Of a stretch of DNA of 64,000 bases, positions 13,001 through 22,785 are shown piece by piece. Where the stretch lies: positions 30,699,489 to 30,763,488 of the forward strand of contig OY759224.1 in assembly GCA_963662175.1 (NCBI GenBank), given 5' to 3'. The notes beneath the pieces are model-generated. The model saw only the letters and a program-made list of their open reading frames with translations, was not told the origin of the DNA and did no database searches. The position numbers were made by a program, and so were the translations under genes. How positions within the stretch are numbered: the stretch's first letter is position 1; every line of letters starts with the position of its first letter. The stretch is from Aradus depressus. Its lineage: Eukaryota; Arthropoda; Insecta; Hemiptera; Aradidae.

Positions 13001-14638
13001 AATTTTCCTGCCCAAGTTTAGTTAGCTAAGGTAAGGGGGGTCTTTAACGAGTACCTGAGGTCGTACAGGCTCGGGACCATCGCTTAACTTTCTATCTGAA
13101 GAGAGATAATTCAATTGTTTTTCCAGGGCCCAAGATCTTTGCCTACACAGAGATGCCATGTTTCACCGTTCCTTTTCCCGTGGACTGGTTGGGACGCCCA
13201 CTGGGTGCTCTCGGGTTCTGGGCTGGGTTTCCGTCTGGCTCCCCCCCCCCCCCCCCCCCTCTCACCTATTTGCCCTCACTGAAAGATCCCTTTCCAGCAT
13301 CTAGGTTGACAACTCATTTCGGTTGGTTATAATATTTGAAATTAAATTAAAAATAAAATTTATTCTGTATCATAGTTCCACTAAGAATAACAACATAAAA
13401 AATAAACAAAAGTAACAAACAATTGAGAAAAAAAAAATCTAAAAAATTAACTATAGAGACAATAACAGTTACTGAAGAGCAATAATTGAACTTCGATTGG
13501 TAACTATCAGGTAATTTATCACATCTCCTCCATGTAAAATTTAAATTGAAACTCCTTTCACTGAAACTATTTGTTTTTTAAAATTTAGAAACCTTGAATT
13601 TGAATTTACAAAAAAAGTTCATTAATGATTGCCACAATACGATTGCAAGAACTAGATAATTACATCGATCATTAAAGAGCATGAAATGAATTCATATAAA
13701 TATGATTGCGACCCCCTCCTCCCTGTATATGACTCTGTTTACAGGATGCCAAAGAACACTAGACTAATTCAATAGTTATTATTTAAATTACATCTTGATT
13801 CTTTAAGCCTGACAAAAATTTAAGGGTTAAGTTCGCAGTGTTACCAACAACCGAGATCATAGGGAAAAAGGTCTATCTGAAGATTTTCTCAGTGGATCCA
13901 AGAAAATTTCATTTTCAATATTTTTAATGATGGTAAAGAAAAAAAAAATATTTAAATTTGTTAAAATGAAATGGAAAACGTAACAAAAAAAAATAGGGAA
14001 ACAGTAAAAATAACCAATTAAACCTTCAAATAAATTAATAATTACAGAAATATTTTTAAAAAAATGTATTTATATATTTTTTAATAAAATCTTTTTTAAA
14101 ATAAATATAATAGCTGTCTCAGCCTTTTTTGTTCAATTTATAGAACGGTTGGAGAGAAAATGTGAATACTTAGACAGACATGTTTATCAAATATTAAGTT
14201 TTATTTTTTAAGAGGGTGAATGTAATCTTTATAGAGGCTGAAATTTTCTAGTAAATAGCACAATGATCTAACGCTAATCATAGCCCAATTAAATTCATTG
14301 TTTACATAGATTAGATGGTTGATTCAAAATTAAGATACAGATCACTTGATCAAAATCGATTACAACACTGCCAACAGGAAATGGTGAAGTATGAATTAAT
14401 AATAATTTCCCTATTGTAATATTATGAATAGGTATTTTTAACATTTTTACATAAGGGAACAGTGTAAAAACCTACTTGGATTCTTTTGTTAAATTAAACT
14501 TATGTAAATACATTAAGTTAACTTAAGTTACGAAGTGTTAGGTATGTACTTAGGGGTCTGCCATACTTACTCCTCACTTCGGGTCGAACTGTTGTCTTTA
14601 TCTTTATTTCCTTGGCCTGATGAACACGAACTGCCCAT
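403..14638 (-). CDS. NWD1/NWD2-like NACHT and WD-repeat protein, N-terminal 360 codons (7 exons, 3' end off window)
   Basis: Exons on the minus strand, in order: 14571-14638, 11239-11423, 7335-7490, 6237-6395, 4476-4702, 2948-3079, 403-555. They sum to 1080 nt and all splice phases agree. Residues 1-7 are MGSSCSS, a good N-myristoylation and palmitoylation context. Residues 8-115 are low-complexity and rich in Lys, Ser and Glu. From about residue 125 comes the NWD N-terminal domain: VVYVCAADSQD, then IYPQLRQSL, LHLVDLHW, LCLHELE, PVIFLNDRLGAPLLP, and a WYILDTQAEPPCYRL segment. These match the LRWG / ELCLEEV / LIGDQYGPCLIP / DENAFPPTY landmarks I know from NWD1. The NACHT ATPase and WD repeats, which define the family, must lie beyond base 1. 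In vertebrates NWD proteins are cytosolic STAND-type ATPases; no function can be read here. The start is chosen because the ATG is followed by an exon with a strong GTAAGT donor in the right phase. The family call rests on motifs only. Confidence 0.75.
1923..2184. mobile_element. MITE-like element with 36-bp terminal inverted repeats
   Basis: Left arm 1923-1958 and right arm 2149-2184 are inverted copies agreeing at 34 of 36 positions. The outer ends read AATTGAGTGGTTGAC / GTCAACCACTCAATT. The 262-bp element has no reading frame and lies in intron 6 of the NWD-like gene. The palindromic AATT at each end hides the exact target duplication, so no superfamily is assigned. Its right end touches a SINE fragment. 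Confidence 0.7.
2187..2262 (+). repeat. Fragment of tRNA-derived SINE (middle part)
   Basis: Matches the SINE core from 'atctgggaggtgaaaaaacc' through 'gcgatggtcc' seen in the full copy at 47983-48328. Confidence 0.65.
2370..2445 (-). repeat. Fragment of tRNA-derived SINE (3' part)
   Basis: Inverted copy of the SINE tail, with the 'ggtcatatcgcctactaccagagtgctctttcgtcac' block, here lying on the opposite strand to the fragment at 2187-2262. Confidence 0.65.
2560..2835 (-). other. Unclassified coding-like relic in NWD intron 6
   Basis: More GC-rich than its surroundings. A 61-codon open frame (2590-2775, minus) includes GRCLWMYRACHSP and LEQELARRLARLK. It may be a retroelement scrap, but I recognise no domain. 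Confidence 0.25.
2948..3079 (-). CDS. NWD-like gene, exon 6
   Basis: Acceptor TTGTTCAG|AGTCTGG and donor GAACAG|GTAAGC, phase 0 at both ends. It encodes a charged helical segment with MTDWRKEVERAL and DTYLTTVVEQ, matching the W-rich helix after the PPTY motif in NWD1. Confidence 0.8.
3385..3745 (+). repeat. Dispersed repeat with degenerate ~115-bp internal units
   Basis: Three imperfect units share 'aaattttgtgtcgatacattcatta', 'gcagttatt', 'tttgagttgagcc' and a CCCTTCCC stretch, ending in 'cagacagacagaac'. Relatives lie at 8395-8700 (minus), 10935-11120 and 43250-43480, and in part at 9075-9140 and 49660-49770. It is non-coding. Confidence 0.6.
3771..4009 (+). mobile_element. tRNA-derived SINE, copy lacking its tRNA head
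   Basis: Starts in the SINE core ('gggagataaaataaaccttaagc') and runs to the standard 3' end 'gagtcatgataactaact'. The A- and B-box head is missing. Confidence 0.75.
4476..4702 (-). CDS. NWD-like gene, exon 5
   Basis: Acceptor TGTTCAG|GA and donor CTCAAG|GTAACC. It encodes YLVPVIFLNDRLGAPLLP, an acidic stretch, and RWYILDTQAEPPCYRLLPPS. This equals the hydrophobic strand plus DENAxPPxY region of NWD1. Confidence 0.85.
6237..6395 (-). CDS. NWD-like gene, exon 4
   Basis: Acceptor TTTTCAG|AT and donor GAAA|GTAAGT. It encodes SKVEKSLLHSEIYPQLRQSL, then FELHLVDLHWSLQDK and LCLHELE, the most recognisable NWD-family block. Confidence 0.85.
6656..6890 (+). mobile_element. tRNA-derived SINE, old diverged copy
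   Basis: Retains the order 'accttgagaacaccg', 'caatgtcagctactcttaaagacc' and 'gctcatgaccacctgagtg', but is strongly mutated. Lies in intron 3 of the NWD-like gene. Confidence 0.55.
7060..7090. repeat. (TA)n simple repeat
   Basis: About 14 TA units in an AT-rich intron. Confidence 0.8.
7335..7490 (-). CDS. NWD-like gene, exon 3
   Basis: Acceptor TTTTCAG and donor CAAG|GTAACT. It ends with KKIVVYVCAADSQ, the first beta strand of the NWD N-terminal domain, preceded by a Pro/Lys linker (VAKVKSPSPRKES). Confidence 0.8.
8395..8700 (-). repeat. Dispersed ~115-bp-unit repeat, inverted copy
   Basis: Three degenerate units with 'atgaatgtatcgacttgaaattttata', the reverse complement of the motif in 3385-3745. 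Confidence 0.55.
10935..11120 (+). repeat. Dispersed ~115-bp-unit repeat
   Basis: Shares 'gaggcttctgaatcctcatac', 'aaattcattacatcaatagttattggggtttttgagttgagcc' and the C-rich stretch with 3385-3745. Confidence 0.6.
11239..11423 (-). CDS. NWD-like gene, exon 2
   Basis: Acceptor TTTGCAG|CTCTCC and donor TTCTG|GTGAGC. It encodes a Lys/Glu/Ser-rich low-complexity linker containing SDNKKEKEQDLSKRGGEK and a CTEC pair. It enters in phase 2 and leaves in phase 1, as its neighbours require. Confidence 0.7.
11542..11722 (+). repeat. Dispersed repeat B (paired with 20154-20340)
   Basis: About 180 bp running from 'tgctcaagcagttt' to 'gaagactttattagtcc'. It is an inverted near-copy of 20154-20340. In both places one side is fused to a SINE 3' piece (here 11733-11785). 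Confidence 0.65.
11733..11785 (+). repeat. SINE 3' fragment
   Basis: Carries 'gaaagagcgctctggtagcaggcaatatgag ... taataactaact', the SINE terminus. Confidence 0.65.
12780..12912 (+). repeat. GC-rich block related to 61576-61885
   Basis: Strongly GC-rich in otherwise AT-rich DNA. It shares 'tctgg.ctg.tacagtcccc.gggc.tgga.gatgtg' with the tandem GC-rich block at 61576-61885. Open frames across it are compositional and no protein is recognised. Confidence 0.5.
12913..13108 (-). mobile_element. tRNA-derived SINE, 5'-truncated
   Basis: Inverted: starts with 'gtgactcatgcccgggctttaactc' and runs to 'ccatcgcttaac'. The tRNA head is missing. The GC-rich block 12780-12912 adjoins its 3' end. Confidence 0.75.
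13110..14570. other. Intron 1 of NWD-like gene, no feature seen
   Basis: AT-rich single-copy-looking sequence with one C homopolymer near 13240-13258. No exon or named repeat is supported. Confidence 0.5.
14571..14638 (-). CDS. NWD-like gene, exon 1 (start codon)
   Basis: ATG at 14638-14636 opens MGSSCSSGQGNKDK. The exon ends GAGGA|GTAAGT, phase 2. Gly2 with Ser/Cys at positions 3-7 fits an N-myristoyl signal. No upstream coding exon was found, and the 5' UTR is not defined. Confidence 0.7.
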
Positions 14639-16189
14639 TTTCTAATATAAATTTCATTCACAAAACACACCAAAAACTACACTTTTCAACTATTAGATCC
14701 ACAAAAATGTACTATTTCCTCATAACCACATTATTTCCCCTGTTCAACTTCACTTGTATTTATTACGATTCACTTTACACCCACGCCCATTTCAAAATAT
14801 GTTTTAATGTCCCAAAAAATAATAAATAAATACAATTATCAGTCTTTTAAAATTTTAACAATTGGTAAAAACCTTTTTTTAACGATATGAATAAATATTT
14901 TGTTGTATATTTTCCTGATTTGAACATTTTTATTATATTTTAGGATAAGCCTTCCATTTGACAATCTTTTTCCCAAAACATAAAAGTGATATCTACATTT
15001 AATATGAGAAAAAAAATATTTTAAAAGAAATTAGCATTCAAATTAATAAATAATGAGTGTTAAATGTTCAAATAAGAGTAAACTAATGTAGAAAATAAAT
15101 TAAAATAAAAATAAAACGGCTAAATTGTCTAAAGGCAATGGCTAAAACGGAGAGTGCCCACCTACACAACGACAGTTTCTTGACAACTGAGTCGAATAAT
15201 AAGTGAGGGGCTCAAGTCGATATGAGAGGGTGACGTCAGACTACCCGGCCAGGTTAAATATGTCCAATCTCGTCCCAGCCCGGACAGCTCTTTCCACCTC
15301 TCACAATATACTCTTATTTACGCCAACTGTTCTAAACAAAAAGAAGATGAAAACAGATAGAAATATTGACTAAAAATACTAAATACAGTTTCTATCAACA
15401 TTTAACTATATTATGTGATTTCTGTTTGAAAAATCCCACTCAATGAAGAGTAATTGATGTTGGACTTTAGCACAATCTAGCGTGAATATAGAAAACTACA
15501 ATACCGCTCCGATATTGCTGCTCCCTACCGAGAATGGATTGCATCCTCAGTAAACAGAAAATTCGGCAGGTTTTTTTCAAAATCAATAGCTCCTCTATAA
15601 TGTTCTTCAAAATGTAGGCCTCATTTTGAAGATAAATACATCGGTATTTTACACATGTTGATATAGAAGAAATACTGGGATTCCAAAAAACTTATTGTTT
15701 CTGACCAGAAACTATTTCAGCTGCGGTTTTCCAATTTTCTTCATTTATGATAAAACGGGTGCTTTCTCTTGCGAACTTTGACCTTCCAGGTACCCTTGGG
15801 ATCTTCACATCTAGGTCTAGTACGCCTAAGTCAAGCAAAACATTCATATACAATTTTCAAGCAAGTTTGCGTACATTTCAACTCTTCTCCCGCGAATGTT
15901 CCAGACATGCTGGTCTTGTACGTCAAAGAGCTTTATTTTGGCAGTCGGTGAACAGTACTCATGCCCCGAAGAATTGCAGCTAAATCAAACTACATTCTCT
16001 TGATTTTTATGTTATTTGTTTTACTATTAAAAAAATATTGAGAAAGAACCCTGGTACGTTTTGTTGATACTTTGTGCTAAGCATCTTTCGCTTGTGCTTT
16101 TGTTTAAGGCATGTTCTTTATAATAGACGAAACTATTGAACTAGACTACCATGACAACCGTCAAATATAACTATAAGTATAAAGAATAG

Positions 16190-16395
16190 CCATCGTAGGT
16201 CAGTGGTTAAACGCCATTATCAACTTTCGAACGACTCTAATTGATGAGAATTGATTTCGTTTTGACCCACCGATCTCCCTTTGAAATAATTATATTTCAT
16301 TCGTATAAATCATAATTAGAATTTTCGCTGCCACAAGAGTCGAAATGGTAAGAAAAGTAGTAAATTTCTCGGGCAACGCCGAGTACCGCAGCTAG
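16190..16395 (+). mobile_element. Helitron 3' end (5' limit unclear)
   Basis: Ends 'ctcgggcaacgccgagtaccgcagCTAG|t'. This is a GC hairpin about 11 nt before a CTAG terminus followed by T, as in the Helitrons at 42722-43245 and 56827-60014. Upstream is a 'ggtcagtggttaaacg' segment resembling a tRNA A box, so a SINE may be part of it. Confidence 0.55.
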
Positions 16396-16523
16396 TGGCC
16401 AATATTTTAAGATAAATGTAGTCTACCACTCCGAAATTTGTTTATTTGAGTTTGTGTCCGCAACATTCAGCCAAATTTAGTTTTTTTTTCTTATTTATTT
16501 ATTATTAATTACCATGGAATAAA

Positions 16524-16765
16524 TATAAAGCTATCACAACTCGACCGCCTCATCAACAGAAACTCACCAGTCAAGTACAGTAAGCAGGCAGTAACCTCCG
16601 CTACACATCCCTACTCAGAACACTATTCACCTACTCAGTTCAAACATCAAATATTTGGTGTGGCAGTGACTGCATCGCACCCCCAGTTAAAGACTATTGT
16701 AACTGAAAAAAGCTGGGATGAGAAAACAAGTTTTGCAGTTCCAACTCACCTTTATATTCTTCATT
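16524..16765 (+). other. Unassigned coding-like open segment
   Basis: An 80-codon frame is open to TAA at 16765. It contains LSQLDRLINRNSPVKYSKQA, HYSPTQFKHQIFG and TEKSWDEKTSFAVPTHLY. Codon usage looks protein-like and the base composition departs from the surrounding AT-rich DNA. There is no convincing splice acceptor, start codon or known domain. It may be a last exon, a pseudogene piece or retroelement debris. Confidence 0.3.
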
Positions 16766-16965
16766 AAAAGCAAAAGATATTCCTTTCTTTATATGTTCAA
16801 CTCTTCATAAAATACCTAATTAAATTATGCTTAAGTGCAGAAAATATGATTTCAATTTATTTATAATCTAAAAGAATGAAATAAATAAAAAAATTGAGTT
16901 ACGATAGTCTTGAACTGGGGGTGCGGGAATCGATTTTTTATCGATAAAACATTTACTTGTCTTGA

Positions 16966-17190
16966 GGTCGCCGGTAGCTCAAAGGTAGCATGATTGCTTA
17001 GTGAGCTCAAGATCGCGGGTTCGAAGGTGAAAAAACCTTGAGTACGCCATTCTTGAGATGGATGTTAAGCGATGGTACTCGTTAAAGACCCCTCCTATGT
17101 GAATAAAGCTACATTTAGGACTCCCATTGTAGAGTGAGCCTCATGTCCACTCTGGTAGTAGGCGACAAGAACTGTAGTTAAAGCTAACTA
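16966..17190 (+). mobile_element. tRNA-derived SINE, internally deleted
   Basis: The head 'gtcgccggtagctcaaaggtag' (A box) and 'gcgggttcgaa' (B box) are kept, and the body is shortened between them and 'gttaaagctaacta'. Confidence 0.8.
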
Positions 17191-18130
17191 TTCTTGCCTA
17201 AAGGTGCAAACTATTAAAAAGTTGAATTTTAATCATTTTAGACCCTAATCAAGTATTTGACACGTTAATAAAACACAAAATCTATGAGTAAATTCAATAG
17301 TTTTTTTTTATTATATACACATATACATAGTTACATAATACAAGTAATTTAATATTCGTAAAGTATATACATAATACAGATACAATACATAGACTTAAGC
17401 CAAATATATATTTATGTATATAATAATTTGATATGTAAACATTATTTATAAATTATCAATAAGATACTTGAATATTAAATACTGATCAGGCTAATAAGTA
17501 TAATATAGTCTGTATACACTATTATTCTGCGAGAGAGCGTAAACCATCGTAATAAGTATACGATATAAGTACAGAGAAAAAGTGGAAAAAATTGTTTTCC
17601 GAAGAACACGTTACACAAGTGATGATTCGAACTAATATGAGTCACATTACATACTATAATTCAGCTAAAGAAGTTTATATTTTTTCAGAAAAAGTATATA
17701 ATTTTTGTTTTGGTAAAGAAAAGCTTGAACCGGCCTTGCGAGAAATACAATGTTCAACAAACTTGCTTAGAATCTGTTCAAATTTGTTGATTTGGCCTTA
17801 TTTGTTGATTTGGCCTTATTCCACCAAACATTCAACGTATTGAAAACATTTTTCTATATAATCAATAATGTTTAATTTACGGCCATTTTGAAATGCACCA
17901 TATGACAGTGAAATTTGATCAATAAAGAGCTGAGAAGCTTGAAAGAGCTTAAATTAAAGTTGAGATTATGCCAAAAACTATAAAAAATACTCTGGTACAC
18001 TTTTTGAAAATCTCAAAACTAATCCTTACTTTGTCATGTTTTTTTCGTAAGAACCTTCAGTTTTTTTTTTTTTTTTTTTTGCTTTATGTTCGACGCATAT
18101 TAGCCATGTCACTGTGTTATCTAGTTTTTT

Positions 18131-18262
18131 ACGACATTCATGGCCCCGAAAGGGAGTTCTATCTATGAATGTAAAACTCACTCCCGAACGGGATTCGAAC
18201 CCGCAAACCAAGGTGAGACTGGGCGACCAAAGCCCTACGCTCTAACCAGCACGGACACCATG
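18131..18262 (-). mobile_element. Second tRNA-derived SINE family or tRNA relic
   Basis: On the minus strand 'gtgctggttagagcgtagggc' is A-box-like and 'gcgggttcgaatcccgttcgggagtgagtttt' holds a perfect B box (GGTTCGAATCC). It does not fold as an intact tRNA: there is no acceptor-stem pairing. It differs from the common SINE head. A T run lies on the plus strand at 18061-18080. Confidence 0.55.
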
Positions 18263-18359
18263 GCTCTTCAGGAAACTTATATCGTCTTATTGCCTAAATT
18301 CCAAAGGGGTTTTGAAACAGCATGATCTCACGAAATAAGCTATAATAACAAAATACAAT

Positions 18360-18455
18360 GTAGCTCCTGCTATGAAGTGATGCTGCTATTCTCCATTTTG
18401 TTATTGTTGAATTGCAGCATACATTTATTTCAGGAGCTATGCACTATATTACTTC
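18360..18455. repeat. Imperfect hairpin
   Basis: 'tagctcctg' and 'gatgctgc' pair with 'gcagcat' and 'caggagcta' around a 40-bp centre; possibly a MITE remnant. Confidence 0.35.
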
Positions 18456-19584
18456 ACTGTACCCGAATTAAACGTAGGGTGAAAGAGTTACCATCTAAAT
18501 CAATAAAAAAAAAGAATAATGGCTGCCTCATAAAACCCCGATAGAATGAATATACCTGCGTGAAATTGTACAAGTGGATTCAAAAGTCCATAAGTAAGAT
18601 AACTAATAATGTTTACAGGAATCGGCTGGGGGGAGAGCGGAAACATAGTTTATTACCAATTATAGAGCCGGTGAAGGTGATATACAGACGATCTTTTCTC
18701 TCTATTTATCTTATTTTTAAATATAATACTAGTAGGTTCACGGCGTTGAAAAATAATACACATTATCTAACACTCTTCTGAATCAAAGTTTTTGATTACT
18801 GTATAGCTGATATTGACTACTGTCCCACATGGCCTACGTTTGAACGGGGCTTATAACGATGTTACATGTAAAATTTCATAAAAATCCAATCAACAGTTGA
18901 AGAGCATACTGTGAATATATGTTCAGCCATTTTTGCGTGAAGCCAGGAAAAACAGACAGACTATCCATTTTATTTATAAGATAGATTACTAAAAAGAAAA
19001 TATTCTTAATATTTAAAAGAAATGTATGTTTTAAAATTTTATAATTATAAGCCAAAATTATTTCCTGATGGAAAATGGAAGCAAACATTTTGTTCTCAAA
19101 AGCAATGAAGGACACAATTTGTAAAATAGTGCTCACGAAAAGTCTTCGAAAACTACAAGTGAATTGAAGGCAACCTACTTCACTTTTATAAACAGTAACT
19201 ATACTACTATAATTAAATACAAAGTATTATTGTTATTATACATATATAATTATAAACAGAATATATCACAAAAATAAGAACAAATAGAAAATAAAATATA
19301 CAAGGAAGAAATGTGAACATGAGGAATGGACAACCTTAACTGCTAAAATTGGTTTTACAAAAATCAGAATACTGTACGTTTATTGGTTTATAATAATAGT
19401 GGATTGAGGGGCCTGAACCTAATAATAACGATTTATTTTTTATAATTTAAAGAAATTATAAAAATATACAATAAGGGAAGAACAGAGTCAAAACTGATCA
19501 CAGTTGAAAAATGTTTATAAAATAAAATATAAAATTGAACTAATACAATTAAAAATATAAACAAAATATGTTTTTTTTAAATAT

Positions 19585-19727
19585 TGTCTATATCACAAAA
19601 TATATGGGAGTATACTAGTATTGGGGAGTATACAAATACTAGTATTTGTTAAGTCGTGGCTGAAGATGGTAGCAACACAGAAAGTACTCCCATATAATAT
19701 TGTATATATTTTGTGAAATATACAATA
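19585..19727. repeat. Short inverted-repeat element
   Basis: 'tatcacaaaatatatgggagta' at the left is mirrored by 'tactcccatat...atatattttgtgaaata' at the right. Inside are nested 'actagtatt' repeats and 'ggctgaagatggtagcaacac'. Confidence 0.5.
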
Positions 19728-20153
19728 TTTATATATAAAAAAAGAAAGAAAAGTTTTTTGTTATATTATTTTATCAAGTGTTTCACAATATCTCTGCGAA
19801 AAAATGTTAAGTATCAATAATGAAATTAAGCTTATGCAATGAGTTTTTGAAAAACAAAAACAGTTATGATAAAGATTTCAAAAATGTGATGCATATGAAT
19901 AATATTAATTTCCTTATTTCCTGGAATAACGAATTTTTTTAAGGGTTGGCTTGAACAGTGCTAATGACTCAATCATTAGAACACCATGCACCAAACATTC
20001 ATATTTCTTAAAAACTTTGTGAAAGTTCAGTTTATTTTGTTTTTCATTTATATATATATTTGTTAAACAAAGTATTGAATATTTATATTATCATAGTATA
20101 TACAGGAAAGACCATCGAGCGCATAGTTTAGGAAACGAAAAAAAAAAAAAAAA

Positions 20154-20340
20154 GGACTAATAAAGTCTTGAAAGGAATGGTCTGGTTGCCCAAGTCCGTT
20201 CCACAATACAATATGTCTGCAAACAGTGCGTATAACGATGTCTTTTTATGAAACTATTATCACTTCAATTACAACCTTTGAATACATAATGAAACCATTC
20301 ATCCCAAATATAAACTGAAAAGCGGAAAAACTGCTTGAGT
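20154..20340 (-). repeat. Dispersed repeat B, inverted copy
   Basis: Reverse-complement near-copy of 11542-11722. An A run of about 17 lies at its left end and a SINE piece at its right end. Confidence 0.65.
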
Positions 20341-20368
20341 GTATAATATGGCCGTCAACGGTTAATTG

Positions 20369-20553
20369 CGCTTTTTCGTCACTTTGGTGGACATGAGTCC
20401 GACTCGTATTATGGGAGTCCTGAATTTTGCCTACCCTAAATTTTTATTCACCCAGGGCAGGGTCTTTAACGAGTACCTGACATAGCACAGGCTCGGGACC
20501 ATCTCTTAACGTCCCATCCGAAGGACGGCATGCTTAAGTTTATTGTACCTCCC
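20369..20553 (-). mobile_element. tRNA-derived SINE, head missing
   Basis: Runs from 'cgctttttcgtcactttggtggacatgag' to 'cttaagtttattgtacctccc'; the tRNA part is absent. Confidence 0.75.
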
Positions 20554-22408
20554 ATTTACATTTTTATATCATATCCTGTTATTATGTTATGGTTTAATGG
20601 AAATAAATATTATTATTATGAAACGTTCTGGTTTTTCACGTTTCTAACCACAATACACGCTCACGCACGTCGTGTGATTTTTTTTTTTTTTCAATTAAGT
20701 AACATTACCTATTGCAGGTATTTACGTGACACATAACCATGCCCTTATTTAATGCTGCAGAAAATGCAATCACAAATTGCACTGTTCTATTACTAGAAGT
20801 CTCAAAGTTGGTCGACCTCATCCGCTATTCAGTCTAAATTCGAGATCAAAGGTTAGAACAATTCCTAATTAATTTCCGTTATAGTAATATCTTTGTTCTC
20901 TGGAACAATGACCGAGAAAATGTCTTGAAATAGGAGGTTGATACGTTTTTTTTTTGTTTTTACTTCGTATAACTGGGGAAGTTGTGTAATCTGAGAGAAA
21001 TTCAACGGAATTTCATCTTTTCCGACCCCCTGATTCAAAACATTTTTTTTTTAAATTCTGTCAGTACATTGTCGGAGATTCACCAACATTTTTTCATCCA
21101 ATAAACATAAGAAGACAAACAAATTGGGATCTGTCAATGTTACTATGTATTTAAATTTCTTAAATCTAGTTAATAAGTAAAAAATACATACAAATAAAAA
21201 ATTAATTAAAGCTGTCATTTGAAGCATTTGGAAAATACTCTTAAACACTCCCAGCATAATGGTCATAGCCACCTGGAAAAATGGTCGAAAGACTTTTATG
21301 ATAAACACATAAAAACAAACAATTTTTTTTATAACCGTTTTAACGTTTGATATTGTAGTCAATCTCCAAAAAAGAGAGTATATAACTGAAAACACCAAGT
21401 GACCAGGTAACTGTTACCTGATCACATACTGTTTTCAATTATATACATATTTGTTTTCGGATATTGACTATCTTATCTGTGTTATTATCACAGGGAATAA
21501 ATTGGTAAGTCTAAATTCGTAACTTTTCCGGGCAGCACTTTTTTACTTTTGCATTAATCGTGTAAATCCAGTTTTTGGAATAAATAAATTATGTTTACAT
21601 AATTATTAATCATACACCTTCTAAATCTACAGGAGTGAATGAAAATGAATATTGTTAATCCTTTCTTGGATTTTCCCTTAGTTACCTTATCATTCCCCAT
21701 CACGTACCTAATTATTTACCATACTTTTTTGAAATACTGGTGAATGATGCCACTTTAAAGTTGATTTAACCGAAAACGCCTTCTTCACTTGGAATAGTCT
21801 GCTGTAGTGAATAAATGGTTAAATGCAGTTATCTCGTGAATGATTCCTCAAAGAAGTAGATTAAGTTGATTTAACCGAGAACATACACAATTTTACGAGA
21901 AACCAAGAAACCCACATCTTTATAATTCCGAAAGTATTAGAGTCCTGAGCTTGCAACTTTTTCACTGCGCAGATGGCTTGGGAGATGATCACAGTACACT
22001 TAACTCATTTTGGCTATTTTTCGCCTTAACAACTTACTCCCTGTGACCATAAATATAAAACGTTAATGGTTATAAACAAATGTGTTTGTTTTTATTTATC
22101 ATAAAAGTTTTGATAATGTCTTCAAATGCAAAACGTTAAGAATACATATTTTGTGGAGAACTGATCTCAAATCAATCCGCGAAAAAACTTCGAAATTTTG
22201 ACTGAGAATTTGATCTTTGTACAAAAACCATCAAAATAAGGTCTTATAATAAGTATATTCAGTTCTATATCATGTCTTTTAGTTTAAAATCCACTCCAAG
22301 AATATAAAGCAAGATAATGATAGAATAATGCTTGCATAAAAATATAATCATTAACTGATTAAAAGTGTAAAGTGGATAGCAAGTTTATATCCTAAAAGTG
22401 TATTGTCT

Positions 22409-22414
22409 TTTATT
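22409..22414 (-). promoter_or_regulatory. Candidate polyadenylation signal (AATAAA)
   Basis: TTTATT on plus, AATAAA on minus, about 310 bp past the dystrobrevin stop. In AT-rich DNA this could be chance. Confidence 0.3.
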
Positions 22415-22722
22415 ACAATATTTAGGAAAGACATTAAATATAGTTATTAAATCTATCAATCTACTTTATATTGTCAAAATAATAAGATTTGGAAATAGTT
22501 TTAGTATAGTTAGTGTAAGTGGATGTCAAAATGTTAAAACAGGTTTCAAAAATCTGTCACAATATTTGTGAACAATATCTACAAATATCACAATTGAAAA
22601 TATACATAATTTGTAGGAAAATGTTCATAAAACAAAGTATATTGCATATTATAAATGCATATAGTACGTATACTAACATATACTATTTTAGTATGCTATT
22701 AACATAAATAGTCATATTCCAT

Positions 22723-22785
22723 TTATCTATTAGAGGACCATCGTAAGTGATCATTCCAGTCTTCTTCAGGACATCTTCGGTCAAG
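22723..22785 (-). CDS. Dyb: dystrobrevin exon 19 (terminal, stop codon)
   Basis: After acceptor TTTTTAG in phase 0 it encodes [20 protein letters not shown] and then TAA at 22725-22723. I do not know this tail from other dystrobrevins. An alternative last exon may exist. Confidence 0.65.
   Translation of the reverse strand, partial: LDRRCPEEDWNDHLRWSSNR

Larger units (their letters stand above)
14639..22722. other. Intergenic region between NWD-like gene start and dystrobrevin 3' end
   Basis: Both flanking genes are on the minus strand, so 14639 upward should hold the NWD-like promoter. A moderately GC-rich stretch at 15180-15320 is a candidate 5' UTR or promoter, with no motif I can name. 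The remainder contains SINEs, a Helitron end, hairpin repeats and long AT-rich tracts (17200-18050, 18450-19550 and 20560-22400 show nothing definite). Confidence 0.5.

Noticed and set aside
18131..18262. A functional tRNA gene
   Set aside because: The B box is perfect, but the acceptor stem and overall cloverleaf do not pair; a SINE head or relic is more likely.
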